Source: Orthonyx spaldingii
Taxonomy: Eukaryota; Chordata; Aves; Passeriformes; Orthonychidae
Reading direction: 5' to 3'
Length of the DNA: 64,000 bases
Assembly: GCA_013397795.1 (NCBI GenBank)
Contig: VZTJ01002448.1
Location: forward strand, 1,293,570 to 1,357,569
Positions within the stretch are counted from its first letter, which is position 1; every line of letters begins with the position of its first letter. Positions 36,017 to 48,233 of the stretch are shown piece after piece. The position numbers were made by a program, and so were the translations under genes. The notes under the pieces are model-generated. The model had not been told where the DNA came from and made no database searches. It saw only the letters and a list, made by a program, of their open reading frames with translations.

Positions 36017-38666
36017 TTGTTGCCTCATGAGATGTGATGTCTATGGTGAATTTTTAATGGCATTCACAAAAGTCACTTTTATCTGCCCACAGTTTCTCAT
36101 TGTCTAAACTTCAGATGGTGGCAAAGAATTCAAACCAAATTCTGCCCAAAGTTTGTCCACCATGCCTACTGTCAGTAGAAAAACACAGAAACTGTTGAAA
36201 CCAAGGTCTGTGATGTCTGCCTTTTCATTAAGAGTAGTCTCAATTCCCTGATTAATTGTGTTCTGACTTGCTCTTATTTACTTGTGAACATTTAATGAAC
36301 CTGAATCCTTTTTTTTAATCAATGCTTTGTAGCTTTAAAACTTTCTGGAAATGTCTGCTGGGTTTACTGCCTTTAAATGTATTTCAAACAAAAGTTTCTA
36401 CATTTGCTATCTTTTTAAGAATTGCCCATGTTTTCCAAATTAGAGTGTGTTCTTAGTTAAAGTGGGGTTCTCAAAGAAGATTCTTCACTGAAACTTACTG
36501 CTTAATAAACTAGTTGTCTTCATGCCACCATGATTTATACTTCTGCAAAAAAGTTTTAGCAATTTTCTGTAATTGAGAACATCAGGAGTGCATTATGGTG
36601 TGAATGTATTTTGTCCTATTAGATGTGCAGACTCCCAGAAGACAAGTAGAAATTAGTTAAGTGATTTAACTGCTTATTTTTAAGGTCTGTAACTACTTCA
36701 TGAAATGAAAATGCACTGACACTGTAAGCTGGAATGTTTAAGAGCATTTTGAAAAATCGAAGCACAAGCACACAGAGCAAAACCTTCAGTAGCTTCACTT
36801 TGTGTGCTAATGGAAATACAGCATCCTCACCAGGGATGGCCTGTTGCTGAGAGGAGGTGTTTTTACTGATTCACACTCAAAAACTCATTTCACTTCCATA
36901 AGAGTTACTGCCAGGTGATCAAATTGTGTGCATCTTTGTGGACAGAACAACAAAAAGATTAAAAATGTATCTACCACTGTGTGTTTGTAGGGATGTGCTG
37001 TTTACTTTTGGAGTTTGGGTTTTTTGTTTTTATGGGCATTGGTTATCTGATTTGTTGATTGGGTTTTTTTTTGTTTGTGCATTTTGGTTTTTTATGGTGT
37101 GAGGGTTTTTTTGGGGTTTTTTTTTATGTGGTTTTATTTTTGGTTTGGTTTGGTTTGACTTTGAGCATGCTATCTCTACACAGTAAAAAAGCCTAGAACT
37201 GATTTCTGATGTGTTGAAGAGAACAGGTAAGTTTCTGTGGCAGAAAAAAGAAAGGTAGAAAATCACATGCATTTTTTGGTTGATATTACTCTAATAGTTT
37301 ATCCTTCTTCTCCATACTTAGAATTTAGAGATGGAGATAGCTCATTACTTGCTTTTCGTGTTGTTAACCGTCTTGTCTTTGAGAAGTTGAGTCAGAACTA
37401 CTCTGTTGTAACCATCAGACATCTCCAGTGATAAATAGGCTATTTGTTCCATGGGGGACACTTAAAAATATTAACCAAACTGGAAGGTACTTAGGAAAGA
37501 AATGTGGTAAGACAGTATGTGCATGATGACCGCATGAAATATTTTGTTTTGCACCTCATATACTTTTGTGGTGCCCCTTTTTGACTATGAGGAACTTGAG
37601 GCCTAAAGTTGATAAAAAATACCTTTAAGCAAAAAAAAAAAAAAAATTTGGTCTGTTTATCACAGGTTTCTTAATGTTTATTAGAATATCTGTTGTGCTT
37701 ATCTGGAATTTATAGTATCTGATTACCTCATTTCTGGCTATTTTGTTCCTCCTCTCTCATGTGTTACATTTTGGATAGAATTAATTGGATATGTGCGCAT
37801 AAACTTCAATATCAGCATTTGTTGCCACCGTCAGAATTTGGTGTCCAGTCTTCCCAGAGAAACAGCTTCAAGATAAGAAAAGTAATAGCCATTTCTTTGT
37901 GGTTTCATTTTTTGCAGGCTCCATTCTCATGCAAGATGTTTAATATTTTAACATCTTTTGCTGGCTTGTTTATGCTTTTTTTAGCTCCCGTCTTCTGACC
38001 TTTTAATGTCATTTCCACTCCCAGTTTTAGGAGACAAGAGGAACCTGAGAGATTCTGAAAAAGGTAGGAAAAATGTTTTTTAAGAAGGTGTGCTGTCTAG
38101 GTGTCTAACTAATGAGGATTCTCCTTCTAGACACGCAACACTGCTTTCAAACTGTCCTTTTGAGTCGTCTCAAAGAATCTCTTTGGTGGACTCCTTCCCA
38201 GTAGACAAGGATCTGAGAGGTTCTCCTCTTGGGCAGCTGAGGTCGGCAGACACAAGCAGTGGTGAGAAGGGCTGTCCTGGTGGGTGCAAAGGTGCCTGCC
38301 TTGGTCCCAGTGCTGATGTCCACCTGCCTCCCTGCTGGGCTCTTTGGTAAATGCTGTGATGGTGGGCTCCTTTTCTTACCCTTGTGGGGAGAGGCTTGTG
38401 GGAAGAAGGCATTTAGCTACCTACCAGCGTGCCAGGGTAGAAAATGAGGGCTGTCCCTCTCACAGAAAAGCTGCTCTTTATAACAGCTTTTCAAAACATC
38501 AGCCACATAATAATGTCTAGCTGCAGGCAAGTGTAATGGAGAGGGCAGAGGCTGGGCAGAGACAAACTAGAGAGAAGACATGAAGAAGTGACAGGCAGAC
38601 TTAAAATGGAGATTAAACAGCAGGGCATGGCAAAGAGTTCCTTTGCAGTAGGGATTTGTAGTCCTT
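36017..38666. other. Intergenic sequence with T/G-rich tract
   Basis: AT-rich unique sequence. A T/G-rich low-complexity stretch occupies about 37015-37160 (GGTTTGGTTTGGTTTG near its end) and an A-run lies near 37630. No gene recognised. Confidence 0.5.
37015..37160. repeat. T/G-rich low-complexity tract ending in (TTTGG)n
   Basis: Almost only T and G on the + strand, with three or four TTTGG units at 37138-37156. Similar tracts occur at 47115-47180, 50715-50835 and 60330-60410. Confidence 0.8.
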
Positions 38667-38729
38667 CTTTGAATCGTAGAATGGTTAGGGTTGTATGGGA
38701 CCTTAAAGATCATCTGGTTACAACTCCCC
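38667..38729 (-). mobile_element. CR1 LINE 3' end, left half (split by an insertion)
   Basis: Reverse CR1 terminus: GAATCGTAGAATGGTTAGGG and then GGACCTTAAAGATCATCTGG, stopping at CAACTCCCC. The expected continuation is found 930 bases later at 39660. Confidence 0.85.
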
Positions 38730-39659
38730 TGTTATGATCCATTTATTAAAATTGTTAGAGATGCTTCTGCCTCAAGGTACGAACAAAACCATATGCCAAA
38801 GTCAGTAGTATGGATTTTATTTAACAGTAAATACGAGGGAGGGAGAGAGAGAGAGAGAAAGAAAAACAGAAAAGCGATGGGAGAGAAAGAGTGACAGAGA
38901 GACAGATTAAGCAGAAAATACCACCACTCCATGGATCTTGTTGATCCATGACAGCATCTTGTTGATCCTCTTCTTCAGGTCTTCTTGGTTGTGAGAGTCT
39001 AACAAAACATAGAGTTCAATGGATTAATATATGTTTGGGCCATGTGGGAATGCCCAGGTTACTCCCTTGGGGAGGGCAAGTTTGACACTGGATCTGTTGC
39101 ATCACTTTGCATCACATGGAGTCCTCTGGTGCAAGGCCGCAGGCGTGAGTCTGGGAGGTGCTTCAGGGTTCTTTGATGGATTATGACACCTCCTCAGCTG
39201 CCTCTCACAGGAATGTCCTGTGTGTATGAAGTCTTCCTGGGGTGGGGGGGTGGTTTACAACTGAGCCAGTTTGTGTGAGGGAGGATGGGTGTTCACTGCC
39301 TCTGACCAGAGGTTATGCCACATACCTGAAACTGTCCTCCTCACCACCTCCCCGATCCCAGCCAGAGCTGATTTTCAGGACAGCTGCTGGATTTGGCTTT
39401 CTTTGTAGATAAATTCTTCTCCCTCAGCCTTGTTTACTTCTGCCTAGACCTGAGATAACTGGACAATCGTGTCACCTTTATCTTATCTCAAGTTCCCTAA
39501 GGTGGCTTAACTCAGAGTCCAAAGTTCCAGTCGGGAGGCATATTCAGGGAGGGGTGGGCTTCAGTGGTCAGAGCTTCTTTATACAGTTTTGCCATAATGG
39601 GCAAAAAGTCCTTCATAACAATGTTTAAGCCATTAGCCATAACATTTCAGTTTCTCACA
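38730..39659 (-). mobile_element. Probable solo LTR of an endogenous retrovirus, nested in CR1
   Basis: The 930-bp insert begins TGTTATGATCC and ends TTTCTCACA, so it has TG...CA (TGT...ACA) ends. Read on the minus strand it has a TATAAA-like box near its start (around 39580) and an AATAAA signal near its end (around 38815), the order expected of U3-R-U5. A pyrimidine tract (GA-rich on the + strand, 38830-38895) precedes that signal. It contains no coding region. Direct flanking repeats are not clean: CCCC on the left against CCCT on the right. An unclassified non-LTR or DNA element is less likely given the TG...CA ends and the signals. I cannot name the family. Confidence 0.65.
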
Positions 39660-39750
39660 CCCTCTGCCTTGGGCAGGGACACGTTCCATTAGACGAGGTT
39701 GCTCAAAGCTGATCCAACCTGGCCTTGAACACTTCAACCTCTCCTTTTCC
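39660..39750 (-). mobile_element. CR1 LINE 3' end, right half
   Basis: Resumes the split CR1: CCCTCTGCCTTGGGCAGGGA, CAAAGCTGATCCAACCTGGC and CTTGAACACTTCAACCTCTC. Together with 38667-38729 it makes one reverse-oriented CR1 tail of about 150 bases. Confidence 0.85.
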
Positions 39751-39914
39751 CCATGTTTCTGTTTTATGCCACATCTCATGTTTGATTATATATCAGGAGG
39801 GAAACTTGTCAAGATCTGATTACTTCAGGTTCAAAGGGGTTCTATCCAAGGATAACTCCTGGTGTTCTGGTGTCCTGTTTTTATCTAACTCATTTCTAGG
39901 GTGGTTGTTGTCAG

Positions 39915-40100
39915 CAACAGAATCCCAGAATGGGTGAGGCTGGAAGAGACCGCAGGGGGTCATGTGGTCCAACCTCCCTGCTCAAGGAGGGTCGTCCTGG
40001 ATCATATTGCATGGAATTGCATCCAGACAGTTCTTGAATATCTCCAGTAAGGGAGACTCCACAGCCTCTCTGGCAGTCTATTCCAGTGCAGTCAACCACA
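39915..40100 (-). mobile_element. CR1 LINE 3' fragment
   Basis: Reverse CR1: CAGAATCCCAGAATGGGTGA, GTGGTCCAACCTCCCTGCTC, GAATATCTCCAGTAAGGGAG, then a degraded TATTCCAGTGCAGTC. Similar in wording to the copy at 6213, so possibly the same subfamily. Confidence 0.85.
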
Positions 40101-41424
40101 GTCAACCAAAATCCTAGCAGCAGTTTGGGGTTGAGCCTGAGGACCCCAGGAACATGGGAGGCCCAAATTAGAAATGTGTGAAAGGAGCAATGCTCATGGT
40201 GAGCCGTGCTCCCCTTGGCATGCCTTTTCCAGCCCTGGTATGCCTGGGGCTGTGGGCTTTGTGACTTTCTAAACTCTAACCCTAACAGTGTCTGGGGGCT
40301 GAGGTCCTCAGCAACCTGGGTGGCCCAGATGAGGGGTCACAAAACTCGCTTTGGGAGGAGCATGCCTTGGATGATAACTGCTTTACAGTGCTTTGTACTT
40401 CACATGGGGGAAATCCCATTCTGCTGTAGTAAAGCACAGGTTAACATAGTGGAAGCTAAAATAACAGCTTCAGAGATGTATCTTAAAGCAATATTCCTTT
40501 TTTCTTACAACTTATGTTGAGTAAGTGAACACTTAATCACTCCTGTGTCTAATTCTGGGATCCTGTGATTTGTCTTGGCATGAATTAAATTCTGCACTCA
40601 CAGTGGTAAAATTATTCCTCTGAAGTAATTTCTTTTGACAATAGCATTTGCCTTGCAGATGCAGTGAATAACTGCAGATTTCAGTTGTGAATACTGCAGT
40701 TGTTTTTATCCTCCAGACATTCTTGAATTCTGCTCTGTTCTCAATGTTTCATGACCAAAGGAAACAGCAACAGAAGTCAAACCAGTGCTTTTATTTTTCC
40801 CTTGGAACAGTCATTTTGGAAGTGCCTGATGTAGCAACACAGTTTAAACCAAGTTATAATATTCTGCTTTTTATGGGTTTAATATGCTTCTGAGAGATAT
40901 CTGTTCTAGATACTATTGTTGCATAGATCCAAGTTACCACAGGGAAAAGGAAATAGGGACTCCAAAAATTTAGTTATTTAAAACCAGCACAATGAGAAGG
41001 GAATCAGTTGTCAGTGGCAGATAATTAACTTTTCATATTCCTTGTGTTTCTGTTTTGATACTTGGCCCCTTATTTGAGACTACATGATTTCTAAGTTCTC
41101 TTTCCAATCTTATCTTGGTATGCCTTCAAACTTTTCTTTTGGGAGCATCTTTCTTGGAAATGAGCTTCTTCAGTAACAGCCATAATACTAAAATATGTTC
41201 TGAAATAAATCAAAACATGAAGTAACATCCAGCAAGAAAAATCTCTGGGGAAAAGGATAGGAGACAGGGCAGATAAAAGCAAATAGTAGCTGTAATGGCA
41301 TTCCTAGTTTTTAATATTTTTTGTTCATTCATATCTTTTGACTTGCCTCTTCCTTCTGGAACACCAGTCACGAAGCAAAGCCTACCCTGTAGTATTGGTC
41401 GGTGTAAATACTCTTCCTTCACAT
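40101..41424. other. Intergenic sequence
   Basis: The first 300 bases are GC-richer than the surroundings and not recognised; the rest is AT-rich. No gene seen. Confidence 0.4.
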
Positions 41425-41880
41425 AAAGTCAGAAGAAATCTGTCTGGAAGAGATTTTACAAGGCTGTCTACTCCATTATCCTGTATTATCTGGGCAAAAA
41501 CAGTTGTGCTGCTTTCTCATTTGTGATGGAGACTCCACCACATTCCCAGGTAATCTGTTCTATTGCTGTTAGAAGTTGCCTACTGATTGACCTGAATATT
41601 TCTTGCTATGATTTAAGCTGATTACTGTTTCTGCTATCCTATCCTTTCCTTATGTAACAGCTTTGAAAACTATTATTGCATCCCTTCTGATCTGAAGTCT
41701 GCTAAATATGGCTGTTTAGGAAAATTGCATTAAGTGGACAGATTGAAGACCATTCTCATTTTTCTCCCATAATTGCCAATTGGTGCTTTCCTTTGGTTGA
41801 ATTCAATGTTCTACATGAGGCACAGTGCTCAGGTTAAGGTCTTGCCAGTGAGGCACTTGCATTACAGAGCTTACTTTTAT
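41425..41880 (-). mobile_element. Old, highly diverged CR1 LINE fragment
   Basis: Weak but ordered similarity to reverse CR1: a GTCTGGAAGAGATTTTACAA start, CCATTATCCTG, GAGACTCCACCACATTCCCA, TAATCTGTTCTATTGCT, and near the end CAGTGCTCAGGTTAAGGTCT. Clearly older than the other copies. Confidence 0.55.
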
Positions 41881-44800
41881 ATCAGATGTCTTTCCTCTCC
41901 TCTCTCTTTCCTTTCACAGCAACCTGATTTTATTAAGTATTGATGATATTGTGATTGTAACTCACAAATTTTTTCTCAAGAACTGATTTTTCTTGCATCA
42001 TTTCAGTTGAAGTGAAACGGTGAAGTTCTGCCACGCTTTGAGATATGGGGAGATGTTCCTGCTGGAAAATCTGGCCTTGAGTGTCTCAGTTGTGTAGAAG
42101 CTTTGTGCTTATGCTTCTTGTCAGGCTACTAACAGCCTGAAAAGGTTCACATCAGCTTTACCTGACTAGAAGTATTCCCCTTCCCAGTTTTGCTTCATAG
42201 GATACATGTCAGTGAAATCCACAGTATAAATATGGAACCTTTAATGGAAAATAAAGAAGAACCAAGCAATTTTATTTCTTTAATTACTATTTTTTTAAGA
42301 ACAGGGTAAGGGTAAAGGGAAGCCAAACCAAAATGTAAGGTGTTTAACAGCAGCTTTTTTCAGACACTGTATGTAAATGGTCTCTTACGCATATAATAAA
42401 TGTAATATGATTATGTATACAGGTATTTATTAGAACAGGTTTTACCATTGCTTATTTTTGATACAAAATGGAATATATGGAAAATATTTTGTGTCATATA
42501 AAAATATCGTTATTAGACTTTGAGATGTTGCTGTCTGATGCATAGAAATTGTAGACAACCTTCAGTCTACGATTACTTTACTGTAATTCCCAAGCCAAAA
42601 CTTGATTCTCTGCAACAATGTTCTTCAAGATGTAGGATGTCTATTACTTCCTGCTCCTCTTTTTTCTCTTTTTACTTAAATTAGGCTGCCTCTAACCTGG
42701 TGAAATGTTAGGTTTTATTCAGTAAACATAGTGGAAGACTGCTGTTTCCAGGTGAGATTTTTCTTCAGCACCCTTGTCAACTTGCTACTGTATTAATGTC
42801 TGCAATGCCTTTCTCCTCCTTCCCGGTGAATTAACTACTGTAAATAATACATGAAACTGTGAACTGCCTTTCACCCTGAAGGAGCAGTCCACAAGGTTGC
42901 TTTAGACACTAGTCAGGATTATGTCAAGATTACTAAATTTTTAAATATTCTTTTTGGCTTAATTGCATTTTTCTCTCACTAAAATGAAAACTGTAGCTGT
43001 ATTAGTTCCAGATAAACATGCACTACAAACTGTTGTTTTCCATTTTGACTTCAAAGGCAGTCTTTGATAACTTGTTAGATTGAATTGTACTCTTTGGCTG
43101 TAGAGATATTTGATAGTTGCATGAATGTAGGCTGTGAATTCTTAACTCATATCTATGAGTAATTTAAAGGTGGAAAAAGATAGTTTTGACAACTAAAAAA
43201 TCGACCCAGAATGATGACAACATAACAATACTCAGTTTAGACTGAGTTTTAATTGCTGGTTTCTAATATCTGTCTTGATAAAAAGTGTTCAGAAGCATCA
43301 AACAAGAATTGGCATGGTAAGTGTCAGTTTAGTGATCTAATAAAATGTAAGTGGAGGCTGGTGTCGTATCTGTGCTTCTGGAAATGCCTTATGTCCATTT
43401 TATACCACGAAGCTTTGTCCTGTTGCCAAAACAAGACATCTTAGGAGAGATGATGAACTATAGGCCTTCTGTATGCCCATCTGTATTCTTGAGTGAATTT
43501 TGCCTAAGGGAAGAGTGGGAGCTGGCACATGGAACTTCCTAAGAAATTTTCAAAATTAATATTAAAAGCCTAAGCCAAGGAGTTATTAAAAAATGTAAAT
43601 GAACCTGATAGGCAGGGGTATTTTTTTCCCCCCCAAGATTTGCATAATATTCACATTAATTATGATACTGCTAGATTTTAAATTAGAGCTTCCTTTTATG
43701 GAGGAGGAGTAGCAATCTTTTAGTCACAGTAGTGGAAGAAAGTTAAAGGTATACTTAAGTCAGCAGCTCTGCTCTCAGAGCATCCCTTTTTGCATTTTTT
43801 CTTCTATTCTGCCTCCCCTTTTGATGCTGAATCTTTTTGAGCTGGGACACATCTGTGACTGTTTCATTAATGTGCTTTCTAGCTTTGAAAAGCCTAAAAG
43901 ATGTGTCATGTCCTGAGCTGGGCACAATGCACACTACTACATTGGGATATAATCTTTGCCTCAGAAAATGTAAAATATGAGTTGGAAAAAGGTATGAGAG
44001 CAGGAAGAGATGAGCATAGGAGGCAGAGAATACTACGTTAATGATTCAGACAACTCACATTTAATGTAATGGCAAATGTCTCAGATTGCATCTTGCTTAA
44101 CAAGTACCTATGGCAGCAATTTGTAGAAAGAAAAGATTATTGAAGAGTCAGAGCAAATCTTCAACTCTATATAGGCTTGCAGGAACACTAAGGTAGGTCC
44201 CTAGGTAGGTAGGGATTTAAAATATGAAGATTTTTTTTTTTTAGGGAATTCACAAGCAGATCTTTAGACTCTGTTCTTTTTTAGAGAAGTCCTTTGAAAC
44301 TCCCATGTGATACTTCCTGGCTGCATGAAGTTTTATAAAAAAAATTGTTACATGATATGAGAATGCTTCTTCCATTTTGACAGTCGAAATTTGCAAAAAA
44401 ACTAATAGGAAGGATTTTGTTGGTTTTGTGTGTGTGCTGTTGTGAACCTTGATCTTGAGAAAAAGCAGATAAGAACCTGAGTGGAACACAATGACAGTAA
44501 GGGATTTCCCCGTGCATACCTTGCCAACAGCTGTCTTGCATATTTAAATGGTATTCCTCACTACAGCAATGGCAGATTGACTTCTGTCTCTCTGCCAGTC
44601 CTCTTAAAGGCCAAATTACAAGCTAAGTATAAGGGTGAAAGTTACAAAACTGACACCTTGAGTTCCCACCTGCGGCTGGTAGGAAGTTTGTACCCATGCT
44701 GCGGCATATGCACTGTGATCTTGAAATGAGAATGTCTGCTTAAAAAGGGGTATTAAACTCTCAGGACATTTTAGCCTGTATGCTTTCAAGTTGTAGGAAG

Positions 44801-47114
44801 ATGGAGGTGTTACAGTGTTCTCAAGAAACGGTGTCATGAGTGTTTGTGGCAGAGTCTCGGTTAGACCCTGGCAGGAGTGTGCTGCTTTAGGGTACCTCTG
44901 TTGTGCTGTCACACTCTTTAGGCTGCCTGCTTATTACAAAGAAAAAGCAAAGCCTTTCAGAACTTTAAGGCATGCATTGTTCTCTTTCTGAATATGTAAA
45001 AGTTTAGGGAAATCACCATAGCTACAGTGACCAGCTGTGAAGCAGGTATTCACTCTTCCTGTGGGACACAGATGTCAAAGGTTGATCCCCATTTCCTCGT
45101 TGGACAGATCAGATCAGTCCAGGAACTAACACATGTCTCTGTTCTGGGTTCCTACTGCAAGATGTATGCCAGACCTCAGACAAGACTGCTGTTGCCCTGA
45201 TGGCCCCATTCCTTCAGTCCAGGCACATCTCTCCACATCTCCACTCACACCCACACGCACAGGACAGGTAGCTGGCTGGGACTAGTGTTTTGTTGGTTGT
45301 ATTGTACCTCCTGTCCCCAACCCAGGTGGTGTGCTCAACAGTATCTGATGCAACAGCAGCCCCTGAGCCTGCACCTACCCCCCACTTTGCTCCAAATCAG
45401 GTTTGTTTTTTTTTTTTCTTTTAAGGAAGGCATATTTCTTCTAGAGCATTGCAGTTCAAAACAAATTGGGAAAAGATCTCAAGGGTATTGAACGTTGCTG
45501 AAATGTTTACAGGATCAGTGTGGACATGGCATGTTCTCTGACAGCTAAGTGTAACAGTCGACGTGACCAATGTGGTTTTACTCTGTGACTAAGTATATTA
45601 TCTAACTTGTTCAAAGACGTGGAGAAACCTGCAGTTTTACAACCTTGTATTATTTTCCTAATACTGAGAAGGGCTACTAATTCACAGTTAGTTAGGCTGT
45701 TTCTGCCAAGACTTCCTATCTCAGCATGACCTTGCACAGCTGTTTAAGGCTTACTGGTGCCTTGTCTCTGGGGAGGAAAGGCTGATGATGCTACCTGCAA
45801 TGGATCTGTTGTTTCCTGTCTGGCTCTCCACTGTCTGGTAGGGTAATGGTTCCAGTTTACAGGTCATAGCAGAAATCTGTAGCAGCACCTCTAACTTTGG
45901 CAAGCAAGACCGAAGCACAAGCAGAGGAGATGCAGTATTTATCTCTTGAGAATACTGTTCTGTTTCCATGGCAGTAGACAGCTCAGTCCAGATTTGGGCA
46001 ATCTTGTCTGCAAAGAAGCATGAAAAAAATTAGGAGAGGAAAAACTTGACTGCAGCTGAATGGAGGCAGTCAAAATTAATCAAGGTTGCTTACACTGAGA
46101 TTGGGTCTGCTATATGAGACTGCAGACACTAAGAAGAAACCTCTTTGCTTCCCGCATTGCTTAGGCATCTGATTTCAAATCTGTCTGCCTCAGTCAGTGA
46201 TGCTCTGTGGGAGACTTCTGTGCCTTGAACTCTTGGAGCTGCCTTTCTAACAGGTAACTATAGCTACTCACAGTGGGAAGACAAGAGCGTCGCAAAACAA
46301 AATTATTAAACTTTGAGTCAATAGTAGGAAATTATTGTTACAAAGTATCTTCCATACACTGATAATCAATTCAGTGGCTGTTGCTTCAGGGTTGCCTCAA
46401 TGATCATCAGTGCAAACATCTTCAGAAGATGATGAATTAAAGCATATCCCTGCATTACAGGCATCTGTATTACGGTCTCTTCCTAAAAATTAATGAAAAG
46501 AATAGAGGTTGCTAGTCATGGGAAGGAGGAAGATAGATGAGATTTCCAGTTGAACTTCGTTGAAACACAGAAACTAGGTGTAACAATGCCAGTCATCTGA
46601 AAACCTCTGTAGTCCTTAGAGTGTCTTTCCATTGATTATGGTGGCATGTAAGGGAGGGTGTGCTGAGGTCCTCAAATAAATCACTGTCATGTGTGGATTA
46701 TGTATCATATTTGATCTGATTTTAGAAGATTAGTAAAAGTTAACATTAACTGAAACATAAGACTGCTTCCAGAATATTTTGTTGAATGGACCTAATCTTT
46801 TAAAAACACAGACTAGTTGTTCAATAACAGTTTGAATATCAATTAGGTAGTAGATAGAGTGTATGCTGGATGATAATATAATTTACCAAAAAAAAGTGTA
46901 AAGGTCTCTTTTACATTTTTTTCCCCTAGGAGTCAAATTATGTCCAAATCAGTTTGATCACTTCAAAGACTTAGAAACTAAATATCACTTTAAATTTCTT
47001 TGCAAGGTTGTTTAGTGTAACATATACAGTCCCCCTGTAAATTAGCTGTTTCTTAATACAGTCTTTGCCAATGAAATGAAAATGAGAGATGTTTCAGAGC
47101 AAACTGTGTTATAT

Positions 47115-47180
47115 ATGTTTTTGGTTTTTTTGGGATTGTTGTTGTGGTGGTGGTTGGTTTGGGGGTTTTTTGGTCTCTTT
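47115..47180. repeat. T/G-rich low-complexity tract
   Basis: TTTTTGGTTTTTTTGGGATT followed by GTTGTTGTGGTGGTGGTTGG and further G/T runs. Confidence 0.8.
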
Positions 47181-48210
47181 TCTGAAGAGACTTCTAAAAT
47201 TAGATAATCAGGCACTTCTGTTCAGACAAGTTTAGTTCTTTCAGGGCACACTCTTCTGTAGCTGAAGAAACCTAATTGTCCTGCAATCTAGGTGATTGTT
47301 TATTATTTATATTATGTGAATGCTTAAGACTTGCAACCAGATGAGGCCCTCATTATACTGACACAAAGTTTTATTATTGATGTGTTGCCCAAAAACTTCA
47401 GTTAAAATTAATGAGAAGGATAAAAAATAGAAAATCACAGAAATTTCAGGAATAGAATTTCCCAAAATTTTCATGAGGCTACCAGGAAACAGAAGCCAAG
47501 TTGGTGGACGCTACCTTGGCTCTGCTGGCCATGCTGTAAGGCAAGATACATGCCTTTGGCATTTCCCCACTGTCCATTTCTCTGCGCTTTCTGAATAGAA
47601 ATGGAAAGCTTTATACCCTTTGAACGAGGAAAGCTTGTACCTGAGATCTGCTTGGAAGTACTGCATTCATTTTCCTGTCTCTTTGGACTCTATATGCCTG
47701 ACTAGGACATTCCAAGACCTTTTTCTTTCAGCCACTGTAAGTATTAAGAGCGTCTGGAAGAAGCTAAGTCCATGTATTTACATTCTACTTGAACTAAGGA
47801 GTAAATGCCTGTTGAGGAGCTCAGTATCGTTCTCACTGCCTAATGAGTCTTTACAAAGACATGATCTTGCCGGGAGGTGGCAGACCCTCAGAAGTGGCAT
47901 CATGAGCTGGCAAGCTGTGAATGAGGAAAACACATCACTGACCTTTACCTGAAATCAAAGGAAATTTTCAGGATAGATCAAAAATTCATTTCAACTTTTT
48001 TAGCATTGGGCACTAAAAATGTAAGAGTGGACAGAGCCTGAGGCAATACCTCCTTTTATAAGCAGAATGTAATATCTTAAAACTCTTGAGAAAATCTGCA
48101 TCCCACAAACGTGAATCAGCACTGACAAAGCTACTTGAATCACAGCAGAAACAGGTGAGTAATCCTGCCTTCCAACATCTTGCATTGCTAATACCTCTGG
48201 CATTAGTAAT

Positions 48211-48233
48211 GGGCGGGGGGCGGGGGGGGGGGG
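48211..48233 (+). repeat. G-run, potential quadruplex
   Basis: GGGCGGGGGGCGGGGGG continuing as uninterrupted G to 48233, in otherwise ordinary sequence. The G-rich strand is the + strand. Confidence 0.9.

Noticed and set aside
40270..40292. TAACCCTAA, resembling a telomere repeat
   Set aside because: Only about one and a half units, so not an interstitial telomeric array.
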